Assembly: GCA_037389465.1 (NCBI GenBank)
Contig: JAZARR010000032.1
Coordinates: 3,420,001-3,484,000, forward strand
DNA from: Baylisascaris procyonis
Taxonomy: Eukaryota; Nematoda; Chromadorea; Rhabditida; Ascarididae
Reading direction: 5' to 3'
DNA: 64,000 bases
A model generated the notes under the pieces. It made no database searches. It was given only the letters and a program-made list of their open reading frames with translations, and was not told the DNA's origin. A program made the translations under genes and the position numbers. The first letter of the stretch is position 1. Each line of letters starts with the position of its first letter. Below, in pieces: positions 50,201 to 62,019 of the stretch.

Positions 50201-51883
50201 ACTAAAATTTTAACTTACGTCGATTCCATTCCGTTTCATTAAGTCAATCATCGATAATAGGCGACAACTCACACCGCTCATCGCTACCGAATTCAATTCG
50301 TTTATTGTATGTGCTCTTAATTTCCCAATAAATTCTCTACGCTAACCAATATTAGCCAATCACTCTGAATGCTACAGAAATAAGAAAATTACCTTCAGTA
50401 ACAAAAAACTAGGAAACAGAGCCATTTGAGAAAGAAATATAGAATCAACACTTTTTGAAAATATTTAGAAAGAAGCGCTAACATATAATGCAGTTAAAAT
50501 TATGCAAATTTTCCGCATTTTCCACAATTAGCATTTTATCTTTCACTGCATTCACCTCTATCGTTGAAAAAAAAAAGCATTAAATAAGGTGAAAATATTA
50601 TCGGAAACCTCGTACATTTACAATTCAAATATTACGGTTGGAAAATAGCAAAAAAAAAAACGTTGAAAAATATCTCAAAGATATATGCTGTTGGGCATGT
50701 GCTCTACATTATTCCTACGAAATACGTGAGCATTTACCGTTAGAGATGCAGCGAGATTATTGAGGAGTACTGCATACGTTTGAGATTAAAGGAGAGAAGA
50801 AAGTAATTGAGCGCAAAATTGCAACTGAAATTCAGTTATGTAAATTGCGCACGTCAAACAATTGCTTAGTATGGATGGATTTAATCCTTTTCATGGTGAT
50901 ACAGTAAAGTATTAAACCGACCGCGCTTCATCTTCAGCAATAACCTGACATTATAGTTCACTTAATGATATTTTTAAATGCAATGTGGGTTGAAAAACAG
51001 AAACGAAACAAACATCAACACAGAGATAGAAAGGAAATAGGCAGATAGGGAATGCAGATGCACTCTACTATCGGCGATTGGTCATTCGACTAGCAATTGC
51101 TCTTTTGGTTAGAGCGTTTCGACGAGGATGTATGCTGTGCGCACATTCACTTAAGCAATCAATCCCTTCGATGAGATACCATCTCACAACTCTATCACTG
51201 TGCTGCTATCCAAGATGCTTCTATGCACCCAATAACTATGTGTTACTTATAGTAGTTCGTTTATGTAAATACTGCAATAACGACGCTAAAAAGCATACAA
51301 ATTAAAATAGAATGCATCAGAGATGATTTAAAAGAATTTGCTTCATTTATAGCTATATGTTAAAATGCTGCCGAATAATACGAGCAATTCATTTCCGTTG
51401 AAATATTTGTCTCATATCCCCCATTTATTAGATCTCGAGAAAACGCAATGAGTGCTATTTGAATCCTGTATAACGCATTTTCTTTTTACCATTCATTTAT
51501 CAACTATAGAAAACTTCAAATTTTCCTGCTATTTGGAAGCATTATTTCCGAAAATCCGTTCATTACAAATGTTGGAAACGAAATGCGTTTTTTGCATAAA
51601 ACGGTCTTATGCTTAACGCTATTATGCTAATTTTGCAATTCAATTTTAGCATTAATGATCGCCTCATCACGATTAGTGACACGATAGAATGCTGCCATGG
51701 ATTTATTTAGTTCTCAACCTTCAGTTTCTATTTTAGTGAGACTCAGTGGGAATTAAACCTTTTCAACATTAAACGAGCTCACTATTATCACATAATATAT
51801 GAGAAATTTGTGGCTAAGAATTGTTTATAATCATAGAATATGTTTAAAGAAGAAAGAAGATCGTTGAAAAGAAACAATACCAT

Positions 51884-51972
51884 GAGCTTCTCCATAAATG
51901 TCGAATTTCGGATTAGCATGGCTTTGCGTGACAACGCATGCTAATCCGAAATTGTATAGAATATAGAAGCAT
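51884..51972. repeat. long near-perfect hairpin (pre-miRNA-like inverted repeat)
   Basis: The arms at 51904-51920 and 51937-51953 are a perfect 17-bp inverted repeat (AATTTCGGATTAGCATG) around a 16-base loop. Pairing resumes outward after mismatches (GCTTCT at 51886 with AGAAGC at 51965). The stem of about 35 bp with internal loops has the size of a miRNA precursor, but transcription is unproven. Confidence 0.6.
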
Positions 51973-53089
51973 CTATCCTCTTTTAAATAACCAATAAAAT
52001 TTCGATGCGGAAAACATTTTTCGCCTTTGTTAAAAGTAAATTTAGGAGTAACATTTAAAAAAAAAAAAAACACAAAAAAATATCTATTAGAATTTGCATG
52101 AATACAATCGCTATGATTTCTAGTAGTGTATAGTTTTGGCAGTTCAAATAATTCAGTAAATATTCAAATTTTGCAGGAAGAATAATGACGATGTGAATTT
52201 ATTTAGGTAATCGACATAGAAAAAAGTGGAAGAAATGAGAATATTTGGACGAAACAGCAAAGGGCTCGACTCTATTGAAACGTCAATCGAATTTATCACT
52301 GCTTTATGATTTCGACAATTCACTATCGCTTCAAAACGAAACTTTCTGAAAAAAAAAAAACTCTGCAGGGCCTAATGGACGGAGAGTGAGTATTCAGAGA
52401 TATCTTGCAATCATCGCATCCTTTCAAATCAATGAACCAAATGATTGCGATTTAGGAATCATTTCATCGTCAAAAAATAAACGACGTTTTATTTCGGAAA
52501 TTTTCAATGATCGGTTACTTGCATGAAACGATTTCAAAGTTTTCTCACTGCAACACTTATGTAATGAAGAATTTGAATGTAGATTCCAACGCATTCGTCG
52601 CGAATATGTCACTTCCTACGAAGAGTCCTTGAATAGAAAAAAAAAGATGAGGATCTTGCAGAATCCTTTTTTTTTCTTTGAAAGTTTCTCTCCATCGATG
52701 TTTAAGCCAGATTATGTAACGTGCAAGTTTTGTGTCGTCAAATCGTCTACTTCCTACCTGAGAATGCGCCTATTTCTCTTGCCCACTAAAGACTGAAGAA
52801 AGAGAGAAGATTCTGCAGAGAAGAATTGCTCTAAAGTACGAAAAGAAGGTGGATAAAATGAATTAGAGTCTACGGGAATAACGAATGATAAAGAATCTTC
52901 GAAATGCGGTAGCTCGTGACAGGGACACCTGCACTGTTAAAAAAAAACTACCGTCTTTACGCGGTTCTTCTAAGCTTCTGCAACTTGGACTTTGTTTCAT
53001 ACCCGAATAGTCCAATAAACATTCTGTGTGTTGATCGAATCGTTTTTTATTTGTTTCATCATTTCTAGAACATATCTTCCATGGCGAAT

Positions 53090-53560
53090 CACTAAGGTTT
53101 TGAGGCTAAACCAGCCCCGAACAACTGATCGGTACGCCTACAAGCGCCATCGAGTCAGTCAGGAATAAGAGCACAAAATCTGCACTCCTTCCCAGCTATG
53201 TGTTCGTAAAGAAATCAGGCCGGCGTCTTTGAATTTAGGCACGCCTCAAGTTCGAATTTTCGGGCTTTTGGCTCATAAAAGAATCTGGCTCTCCAAGCTT
53301 GTAGCCACCGAGCTTTTCAGGCATGATGGACAGATCGAGGTTCCCCGAACTTGGTGACGGTGGTCGATTAAGGAGTTGTTAGGGAGTCGATTACGGAGTC
53401 ATTAACGAATAATGGACAATAACGAGCTTTCAAGCATAACGGACTTAGTGATCAAAGGACGGATCGAAGGTCCCAAATCGATCAATTAATCACCTGTAGA
53501 GTGAAGGGGACCGATATTTACACTCATCTACCTCTTCTCAGCCATATCGGAGCCATAGGT
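53090..53560. repeat. GC-richer island with internal repeats
   Basis: About 470 bases, G+C-richer than either flank and with no good ORF. Internal near-repeats include CGATTAAGGAGT and CGATTACGGAGT (53365-53400). A second pair is GAGCTTTTCAGGCAT-x-x-x-GGAC near 53310 and GAGCTTTCAAGCATAACGGAC near 53425. It could be the non-coding part of a transposable element. Confidence 0.4.
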
Positions 53561-54881
53561 AGGCGACTGGAATAAATCACATGAGAAAACTGCTTCATCC
53601 AAAGCGAAACTTTTCTTATAGAAATCACATTTTATTTGAAAAGACACTATGCCAAAAGTCAATTCCTTTGATGTTAACTCCTCTATAGTTTATTTCTGAG
53701 TTCTTCTCCTCATACTAGTGGACTGAAAAGCGATTCCACACGCTACATAGAACACTTTCTTCGCACGCCTTGTCGATGCAATGAGATGTATTGTGCACGT
53801 GCTAACTGGGAGCAGTCCTCAATCCCTTTCAAAGTCGAGTGAGGGATTTGAAAATATTGGTTCGAAATTTCGAGAAAAACAGAATAAATTTTATCAAAAA
53901 CATACGGTCGTATTATCAAGTGTAATTTTTGCACCACCCAATGATTCCCGAGCAAGGCGTGTCTGATTCGTCCAAGTGTAAAGGTCAGAATTGGCGGACC
54001 CGGAGACAGCAATGACAAAAGTGTCGAGTTACCCGGTGGTCTGGCACATGACTGAGCGCTCGTTCCAACCTCGACAGCACCGAAGCGAGGGTCTCTGGGT
54101 TATCCGTTATGAGTCCTTTGTTAAAAACCCTCCCCTTCCCACTGAGACATTCTCTATCTCTTATTTAGACGCTCGCCTTCTCAAAAGTAAACAGAGTGGT
54201 ATCTTATCTCACCCATTTCAACAATTTTCTGATCAAACGTGCCTCGAAATTGTGAGCGAACAAAAGTAGCTATATCCAACGGGGTGGATGAGACGTAAAT
54301 CTAGCGGAAATGCTTGCGAGCAATATGAAAGGAACAGATGCGCGATGTGGGGGCATTCAATGAATGCCGTTCGAAGAGGCAATTCGCTTTGTCGGTACTC
54401 ATCGACAAACTGCATAAACGACCACAAAACTGCACTCATTCTTCACATACATATTTTCTTTGCGATTATTTCCGTTTAATGTATCACTTTACGACTGAAT
54501 CAGTTCGATTTCTGAACGGAAAAAGTGATTTACTCCGCGCAAAAAAAAACAGATAAATTCCTAGGAGTCCATAGCATTCATGCTGGATAGCGAATTGATA
54601 TTTTAAATGATGACACTAGTCCGAATCACTTCGACAAGATTAATTTTTTCCACAGTTCAAGTGATGTGAAGTGACATCTTATCGATCGCAAGATGTGTGC
54701 AAATTTCTAGTCATCTTCAGTTGGTTGGAACTCTTTGCGAATCTCATTGGTGTTCGCATAAGGTACTTCACGTGCTAACAAAGTCTCTTATTTCCGGTTT
54801 CAGTGGTTGTCGGAACGACATTATGTACATACGGCACCCACATGCACATATTTTATATACGCACTGATAAGACACGATCGT

Positions 54882-54909
54882 AATGCAAATATGTAAATGC
54901 AAATATGTA
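54882..54909. repeat. 14-bp tandem duplication carrying two octamer motifs
   Basis: Two exact copies of AATGCAAATATGTA. Each contains ATGCAAAT, the canonical POU-domain octamer. No gene start is recognised close by, so a regulatory role is speculative. Confidence 0.8.
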
Positions 54910-56554
54910 AAAGTGTGTAGGCGCATTTTCTATCATTCGGAAGTCTATGCAATCGGTGGATCACTTAAAATGTTTCTGCATATATCTTTATATGACATTG
55001 TGCTCCATTACTATCATCGGAATGAAAACAGCATCCTTCATCACTTTCTATAATAAAACATTTAAGCCCAATATCTTCTAAAGAATAAGCGTGAAATTAA
55101 ATAAATGAGTAACAACTCGTATGACATTATGTACTCGACTGACGCACAACGACGCATAGAGAGAGGCAATTTCCTGTTTTGCTTAGCACTCTTAGAGTAC
55201 AAGAAAAAAATTTCCCACTAATATGCATTGTGCAAAGTGTACTCCACTTCTATTGGCCTGTTCGTTTTTTTTTCTTTCTAAAATTCTTTTTGTGTAAATT
55301 TTAGAAGTTTTTCTTTGTAAATTTCTTCGAAACTTTTTTATTTAGCACCCGCCTGGAGCAACATTTTTTCAACATTTCGACGCGTCGATTCAAGTGCGCA
55401 CATTCTGTTTCAAACTCAAACTTTAGAGGTAGGTAAACGCCTCCTGCAATATTCCATCGTCATCGATATGCTCATAAGAAGTCAAAAACAAGTTGCTCTC
55501 TTTAGAAGCAGGAGCAGTGGAAATTTTCTGTTCGGATGAGAAGAAATATCGGCCAATTTTTTCCTTCTAAGTAAAGACTCAGATGGTTTTTATTCGCAAT
55601 CAACATTCAATTAACAGATCCATATGTAGTTGATATAAAAAATCAATGAGTGCAATGCAAGCTCGCCATCAGCCCAAACATTTTAAGATGAATTTTTACA
55701 AAGCCGATTCCAAGGTTCTATATGCTGTAATGCTCATCGTTGCAATTTAAATTTCCAACTTGTCCGACTATTGCTGGAGTATGTGCGTCGTTTTTGAGTA
55801 ATGCACCATCGTCATCCGAATTAGGTAAGAGTATCAGCGAGTATATAACTGACAGCGAGCATAGCTAATGTAATTTAGAAGATACTAGTAACATTTCATC
55901 GCGTCATCTAATGCTTACTATAAATTGAGAGTGGAAATAGATCACAATTTCGATGGTGATTCATATGTAAGTTCTCAAAATTTATATGAAATAACGACCG
56001 AATTTTATTTATGCAATAAAAGAAGTGAAATTATAATGAGATTCGGTCAACATTTCATCGTATCTGAATTTATTATGGCACTGATCTCTATCGGGGAAAG
56101 AGCAACGCCTCTTGATAACTGTGAAATGAGTAAATAAGTCATCTTTAGTAGACAATAAAATATGGCGATAAAATTGGAATATCTAAGACTTTCACGTCTG
56201 TCTTTGATAAAATTTCCAAGTTTACGTGATCACGATAAAAGCAAAAAATGAAATTCGTGCGTTAATAAATTATGTATGATTAACGTAGTGCAGATTACCT
56301 ATGTGTAGTGAAGGTTAAAGTTAATGAGTCAGAATTACCCATAGTAAGTAATGATAAGAAATTAGGTGTCGATTCGGAAATAAAAGCGTGAAGAAAGAGC
56401 GAAATGATTTCTGAGAGTATACGGCGATTTCATGTCCATTCTTAGCGTCGATGTTCGTTGAATAGGAAGAAAAGTGGCCTAGATAGATCACTGCACTAGA
56501 AAGGATCATCGTACACGCGCACACACAAAGACGACATATGCTCGGAGGGAACCT

Positions 56555-56580
56555 GCTTGGCTATCTTTGTATAGCCAAGC
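56555..56580. repeat. 10-bp perfect hairpin
   Basis: GCTTGGCTAT, a 6-base loop (CTTTGT), then ATAGCCAAGC. It is a G/C-richer compact stem in an AT-rich region, without a T run typical of a terminator. Confidence 0.6.
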
Positions 56581-58410
56581 GTATGGTAAACTATTTCCAC
56601 TTGTAGGGATGGGCAAATTGTGACGCATTAACTCCTCCATCTCAAGTAATGAAATTCGTCAAATCGATCTGAGGTGCCTAATTAACTTTTCTATGCACTT
56701 TTGGGAACTTGTATCTGCAAGAAGCTGTATAAAGGGTCGCGTAGTCGTAAATCTAAAGGCATTTATGTTTGCTGTTCTGTTTACTTTGTAATCTCAACTG
56801 TAGAACACTGAAGCGAGAGCAAAGAAATTTGGTAGATGTAAAGTGTACGAAAGGTTAAATTCCGCATCAATTATCGCTCATATCTCTGAACTTTGAAAGA
56901 GATTAGGCAGTTGAATACCAAAAACTTATAAAGGCTTCGTAGCCGATCGGTTCTCCAACAAGAGAAACATTAAGTATTCGCACGACATTTATTTCAGTGG
57001 TTTAATCAGCTAAATTTTAGATGCATAATTCTTAATTCTTTTGTTATTTTTTCGCAGCCTGAAGAATTAATTAGTGAGGTGAGCGGAGTGTAAAACCGCA
57101 TATCGTGACGAATTTAATGCATCAAAGTAATCGTCAGCTTTTGCTTCGAAGCTTGCCACTCATTAATAAACACCATTTTATTCTATGGCCTTTTCCCTGA
57201 TATCTCGGAAAATCCTTTGCAATAACGCATAATGACGGTGTTGTGTCCATGCGTATTTGTCTGCGTTTTCTATCTGTATGTCTATCTGTGCGGTAACTTT
57301 AGTTCGTGAACTAAAGAAAGCTATAGGTAAAAAATTTAGTTATTACGATATACATGATAGTTTTAGCAACCGTAACACATTTCACTTTCACTCATCAACT
57401 TCGAGAGATCATAAAGAAGTTGAATGGCGGAAAAAAACTCCTAATCATCTTGAAGTGGGCAGGTTTTCATTTAACGATCATTGCAAAAAAAATTATTGTA
57501 AAAGATTAGTGAAAGTGTTGAAAAGACTGAAAATATGACGCCATTATATTGCATATTTATTATTTTTGTATGACTTATGAAAATGATTGGTCAGGTGGGA
57601 ATATTACAAGAACTTATATCCTTTCAAATCCTCTGGCACCTTCTCCATCTGCTTTTTTTTTTAAATAGTGAACACTTAGTGGCGTCTTATTGAACAACGA
57701 AATAAAGAACATAAAATTAAGATGGGTCTGATGAACAGGAAAATGAACAAATATGTCATTGTAATGCTGCTATTTTCTTTTTCTTGAATTCATCTTAGTT
57801 TACGCATTAAAAACTTCTTTCTTATTCACTTTTGGCATTCAGGCATTAATCAACTGCTCCTATATAACAATTGTAATAATGCTCTTCCCTATTTTTCTTC
57901 TTTTTGGTTTTTTCATTAACGAGAAAGGGGGAGAGAAACGTATATGCAACGTTCCACTGATTGATGACTAAGGGATAGAGAATTCATTAGATCTGAATAT
58001 CTTTTATTGCCTTCGAGAGCGAAATCACATTTCAAATAAGCATCATCAATTCAAAGGTGATTTATGTTAAAAAAAGGTTGAAGGTATTGAGAAGGGCTAG
58101 AGGGTAAGAAGGCTTGGAGGGTGCTTCTATTAAGAAGAGTATGAAAGTGCGAAAACTCTATAAAAATCGATATCAACACCACATCAATAAAAATGAAACC
58201 ATTTAGCTAATGTTGTGTGAAAAATTATCCATTTGAATAGTTCGATAACAGTAATCTTTCTTCATGCTTTAGCGCATCGATGGAATAGATTTCATGAGAA
58301 TAAATGCAGGCAAACCAACAAGATGGCTAGATCGTGCCTATCAGTTTTCTTTTATCTATTCCCTTCTGTTGGAGTTCATTTGCATATCATTATTTTTGAT
58401 TTTATTTCAG

Positions 58411-58541
58411 ATAACATCGAAGTGATAATTGAGCTCTATTATGGGATTATTCAAGAAGTAATCGAAAGATTATTCAACATTCAGGGTAATGGGAACGGAA
58501 GATTTATATTAAAAGCGATAAAAGAGTATAGAATTCGTTAG
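58411..58541 (+). CDS. weak exon candidate, unrecognised
   Basis: A strong acceptor (TTTTATTTCAG) is followed by an open frame, NIEVIIELYYGIIQEVIERL, that would form an amphipathic helix. It continues to a stop at 58541, or to an internal donor AGG|GTAATG near 58485. No neighbours or homology support it. Confidence 0.2.
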
Positions 58542-59966
58542 ATTGCGCTACTGAAAAGTGCTGAAGTGTGGAAAAAAAAATTGGAATTCCAGAATCGTCA
58601 TTTGAAACGTTATGAATGAATCGCACTTTAAACTAGTAGATAAGCATAACAAGAGCATTATATCATATACGCTTTTGCAATAGGAACTTGATATTCATCT
58701 ATGGATGACTATTGAAGATATTAATGGAAACGATTCATAATACTTCAATATTTGTGTGGGTAGTATTCCAATGTTTCCAAACCAAACTCTATGATGTAGT
58801 GAACCTATGTATCTTCTCTAATCTTCTTGTCATTCTATTATAATCTGTTTAAGTGAGAAGAGTGTTTAGAGAGTAGCTTGAATTTTCTCATCACCTTATT
58901 TGTTCTTAAATTGTTCTTTCGTAAAAGCAATCGCTTCGGCTCAATTATGATATCGCTTGAGTTCATTTCTATAATCACATTTTTAGTTGTTATTTAATAT
59001 GCAAATATAATTGTTTGATGCTTTCTGCATAATAAAGAAAAATAGATCAACAAATATCACAACATTGACAATGTTTCATAATAGAGCAGTGGATTTCGCG
59101 ATATTTGAAATAGCGAATTGAAGCATCGGTATTTATTTATGCAGGGTGTGCTTGTTGCAAAGAGGCTTAAAAGAGCATTATATTCACTTTCTTTGCACAC
59201 CATTATAGATTTTAAAAAAAGTATTCGAGTTTTTAAAGATTTAAAGATTTAAAAAGAAAAAAAACTTGTTGAATGTCATATAACTGAAGTGACGCGATCA
59301 AAAGCACCGTCCATTTATGTTTTTATTTATTCAGCTAACAATGCCATCTTCTTAATAAAATTGGATGCTATAAATAAACGTAAAAGTCGAGAATAGTTTG
59401 CACAAATACTCGCCAGTTTTATATACGTTCCATATTCGCATTTCTTCTAAATTTGCCTTTAAATCATATTTAGAGCACCGTTTTTGTTGATATAGGTTGT
59501 GCGTTTTGCAAGCTTTTGCAAAAGGCAAATAAAAGCGAATAACACAAATTCGCACTATATGTGAGGCAAGCTAACTGCCAAGCATTTTAAAAATCCCTCG
59601 AGAAAATATAAATAATATTCGAATATGTTGGCAAATTCAACGAAAATAAGCGAGAGTAAAGAGATGAATGCGCAAAGTTGTCGTCGAAGAAGGCGTGATG
59701 TTAAGCATGCTAGCAGCAAGCATATGCACGAACATTGACGCAGATCGATAAACGCATTCTTGTCGCACACAACCCGTTGAAATTACGCGAGATGTAGCGT
59801 GTGAGTCGAATACATAAAATGACCACTCACAAACCCGCTTGAATATTCCCTTTACTCCCTTTTGCATTGTACATTGGAATAGATCGGACTTGCAAGAATT
59901 ATTGACGTCACTCAAAATCGCAAAAATTTTCGAAAATTTGCACTTCTCTCTGAAATCTTCAAAGAG

Positions 59967-60146
59967 TTAATAATCACTCAATAGCACTTGTTGGGTGTCG
60001 CGAGAATTTGAACCAATCACACTTAATTCATCGGTTCCATGCTGTACCACTCGACCATCGGTGATGTTATTGCCATTAACAATAATAATTACTGTTGCAC
60101 TTAGAAATAATGCTGCGAACACCATGGATCTGAGAGATGCGAACAT
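59967..60146 (-). CDS. small secreted-peptide candidate (59 residues)
   Basis: The ORF starts MFASLRSMVFAALFLSATVI, a textbook signal peptide with likely cleavage after IVNG near residue 25. It leaves a short polar mature part (NNITDGRVVQHGTDELSVIG, then SNSRDTQQVLLSDY) with one N-glycosylation site (NIT). A good acceptor (TTTCGTCTTCAG) ends 19 bases before the ATG, where nematode spliced-leader trans-splicing sites usually sit. A donor-like GTGCTA after TQQ followed by GATTTCAG 38 bases on would give an alternative end. No known family; it could be the first exon of a longer gene. Confidence 0.35.
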   Translation of the reverse strand: MFASLRSMVFAALFLSATVIIIVNGNNITDGRVVQHGTDELSVIGSNSRDTQQVLLSDY

Positions 60147-61154
60147 GTTGAGTTTAATAACTGAGCTGAAGACGAAATGAAGACATATTGTGCAGCTGAA
60201 GAGTAGATCAAACATGTCATCCACCTCAGCAAAACTTGATATCTGTAGTCTTTCTATAGTCAAGAGACGATTTTTAAATTGAAATCGCTATCATTGTAGG
60301 GTTAAAATTGAACATTGACAACTGCTCCACGTAAATAATTTTTCGAGAATTTTTAGAGAAATGGAAAAAATAATGCACTATAGCTAGATCTTCGAGTTCC
60401 AGAAATATAGTCACAACATGCGATCACTTGTAGATGAAATATCCGTCTTCAACAGAATATTATTCAGCAGTATATACGCAACTTGAGCACAGTACTTCTA
60501 CAATTGAACGTTTCTTTATACAAAAGCCTTTTGGACTAATATTTGGACAGCCGTTCAATAACCAATTCAGAATTCAATGTTCATCGTCGTATCTTTAAAT
60601 GCAACAAGTGTAAGATTGCAGACGAAGTGCTGTGTGTAATTTCATTACATAAATATTACATATTCCATTCAATTTCCAGCAGCAACCATATAAATATGTT
60701 GATAAAGGAAAAATAAACTATAACGTTGAAATCTTATGCCACTCAAATGGTTCATCAACTCTATAAAATCACCGAAAATAAAACAATACAACCATAACAA
60801 AACACTGCGATAATTAAACTCTATAGTGATATCAGCAAATTTTGTGAGAATAACGCAACAATAATAAACTATTGAGGAATGATGGATGGAACAAATAAAT
60901 CAAAAAAAGCAAAACGAAATGCATCCGTTAAATAAACATTCGCTGAAATAAAACTATCCTCTGCAAACAAACCTCTGAAAAGAGCTTTTAGAAAGTCAGT
61001 CATACATATTGCGAGCGACAAATTGCCTCGTCTTGTTGATTGACTTTAATCGAAAAAAACTTTATTGCTACGTTATAATAACTAGATAATTGCATCTTTG
61101 AGTGCTAAAATTAAACGAATAAACAGATGAATAGTAAAAATGATTTATGTAAAC

Positions 61155-61178
61155 AAATAAATAAATAAATAAATAAAA
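61155..61178. repeat. (AAAT)n short tandem repeat
   Basis: About six tandem AAAT units. Confidence 0.85.
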
Positions 61179-61391
61179 CATTTTCTTCGCATCTTGCAGT
61201 TTGGAAATGATAGATTAAAAAAAAAAAAAAAAAGTTTCTATATGTTTGAAATGTTAAATGCATTCGTCGCTATAGCAGTAATCCTCTAAATGCAATAGAA
61301 GTGAATAAAATGATTAGTGAGAATGAAAATTTTTCCAAACGAAGCAAATTCTACCAGCAAAATAAAGTGTTGAGTTGTGCATGAGATCAGT

Positions 61392-61397
61392 TTTATT
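61392..61397 (-). terminator. AATAAA polyadenylation signal (minus strand)
   Basis: AATAAA on the minus strand about 140 bases past the stop at 61537. Confidence 0.35.
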
Positions 61398-61536
61398 AAA
61401 ATATAATTTGTTATTTCTGCTGACTATTGACTTTGAGGGGTTTTTTTTTCAGAAAATAGCACCTACCATAAGGGAGCAAATGCAATTATATAGGATGAGT
61501 GGAAACACATAGAGGAGAGGAGAGGTTTTTATATAA

Positions 61537-61729
61537 CTATGACTTAGGCTTATACATGATTTTGGTCTGTGGATTAGCAATTCCATAGCAAGATTTTATT
61601 GGGTCCTCACCGTTGAACATATACTGAAGCAGAAAACCGCCATTCCATCGAGAAATTTTGTTTCCGCTATGGTCCTGCGGTGCAGCGCTTGAGCAATGCG
61701 TTAATTGCCCGTTTGCAACAAACGTACCT
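61537..61729 (-). CDS. candidate terminal exon of a small unrecognised protein
   Basis: 64 codons including the stop, with G+C near 48% in a region near 33%. The sequence reads like a folded protein: GTFVANGQLTHCSS, then RWNGGFLLQYMFNGEDP and CYGIANPQTKIMYKPKS. Two cysteines are present. The acceptor (GGCCAG at 61730) was chosen because its phase matches the donor at 61861; alternatively translation begins at the ATG at 61737. AATAAA lies about 140 bases downstream. Function unknown. Confidence 0.4.
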
Positions 61730-61860
61730 CTGGCCATAATTGGGTTTGTTAATACAAATAAAGTTTGCAGTGTTAATTTATAACGTTAAGCACGGTTTTA
61801 AAAGGTAGCCTAAGCTTAAGTATGAGCTTAGGATTAAGCTTTAAATTGAAGGCCACTCAC

Positions 61861-61918
61861 TGGACGCCCGATGCATACGTTTGGAAATTAATTTCCTTGG
61901 CATCGTGCATAATGATTA
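61861..61918 (-). CDS. possible exon preceding the 61.5 kb terminal exon
   Basis: It reads IMHDAKEINFQTYASGV and ends at a strong GTCCA|GTGAGTGG donor in phase 2, which fits the exon at 61729 (CA|A to Gln). The upstream boundary is unclear: the only in-frame AG is weak, and the ATG at 61909 could instead be a start codon, giving an 80-residue protein. Confidence 0.28.
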
Positions 61919-62019
61919 CTCATAATGCTTTCTCTTGCACCTCAGCTCCTCGATCGTACAATCTCATTAAGAAAATGGAACAGAACATAAGTAAGACAGT
62001 TGGAAGAATAAACTGAAAG

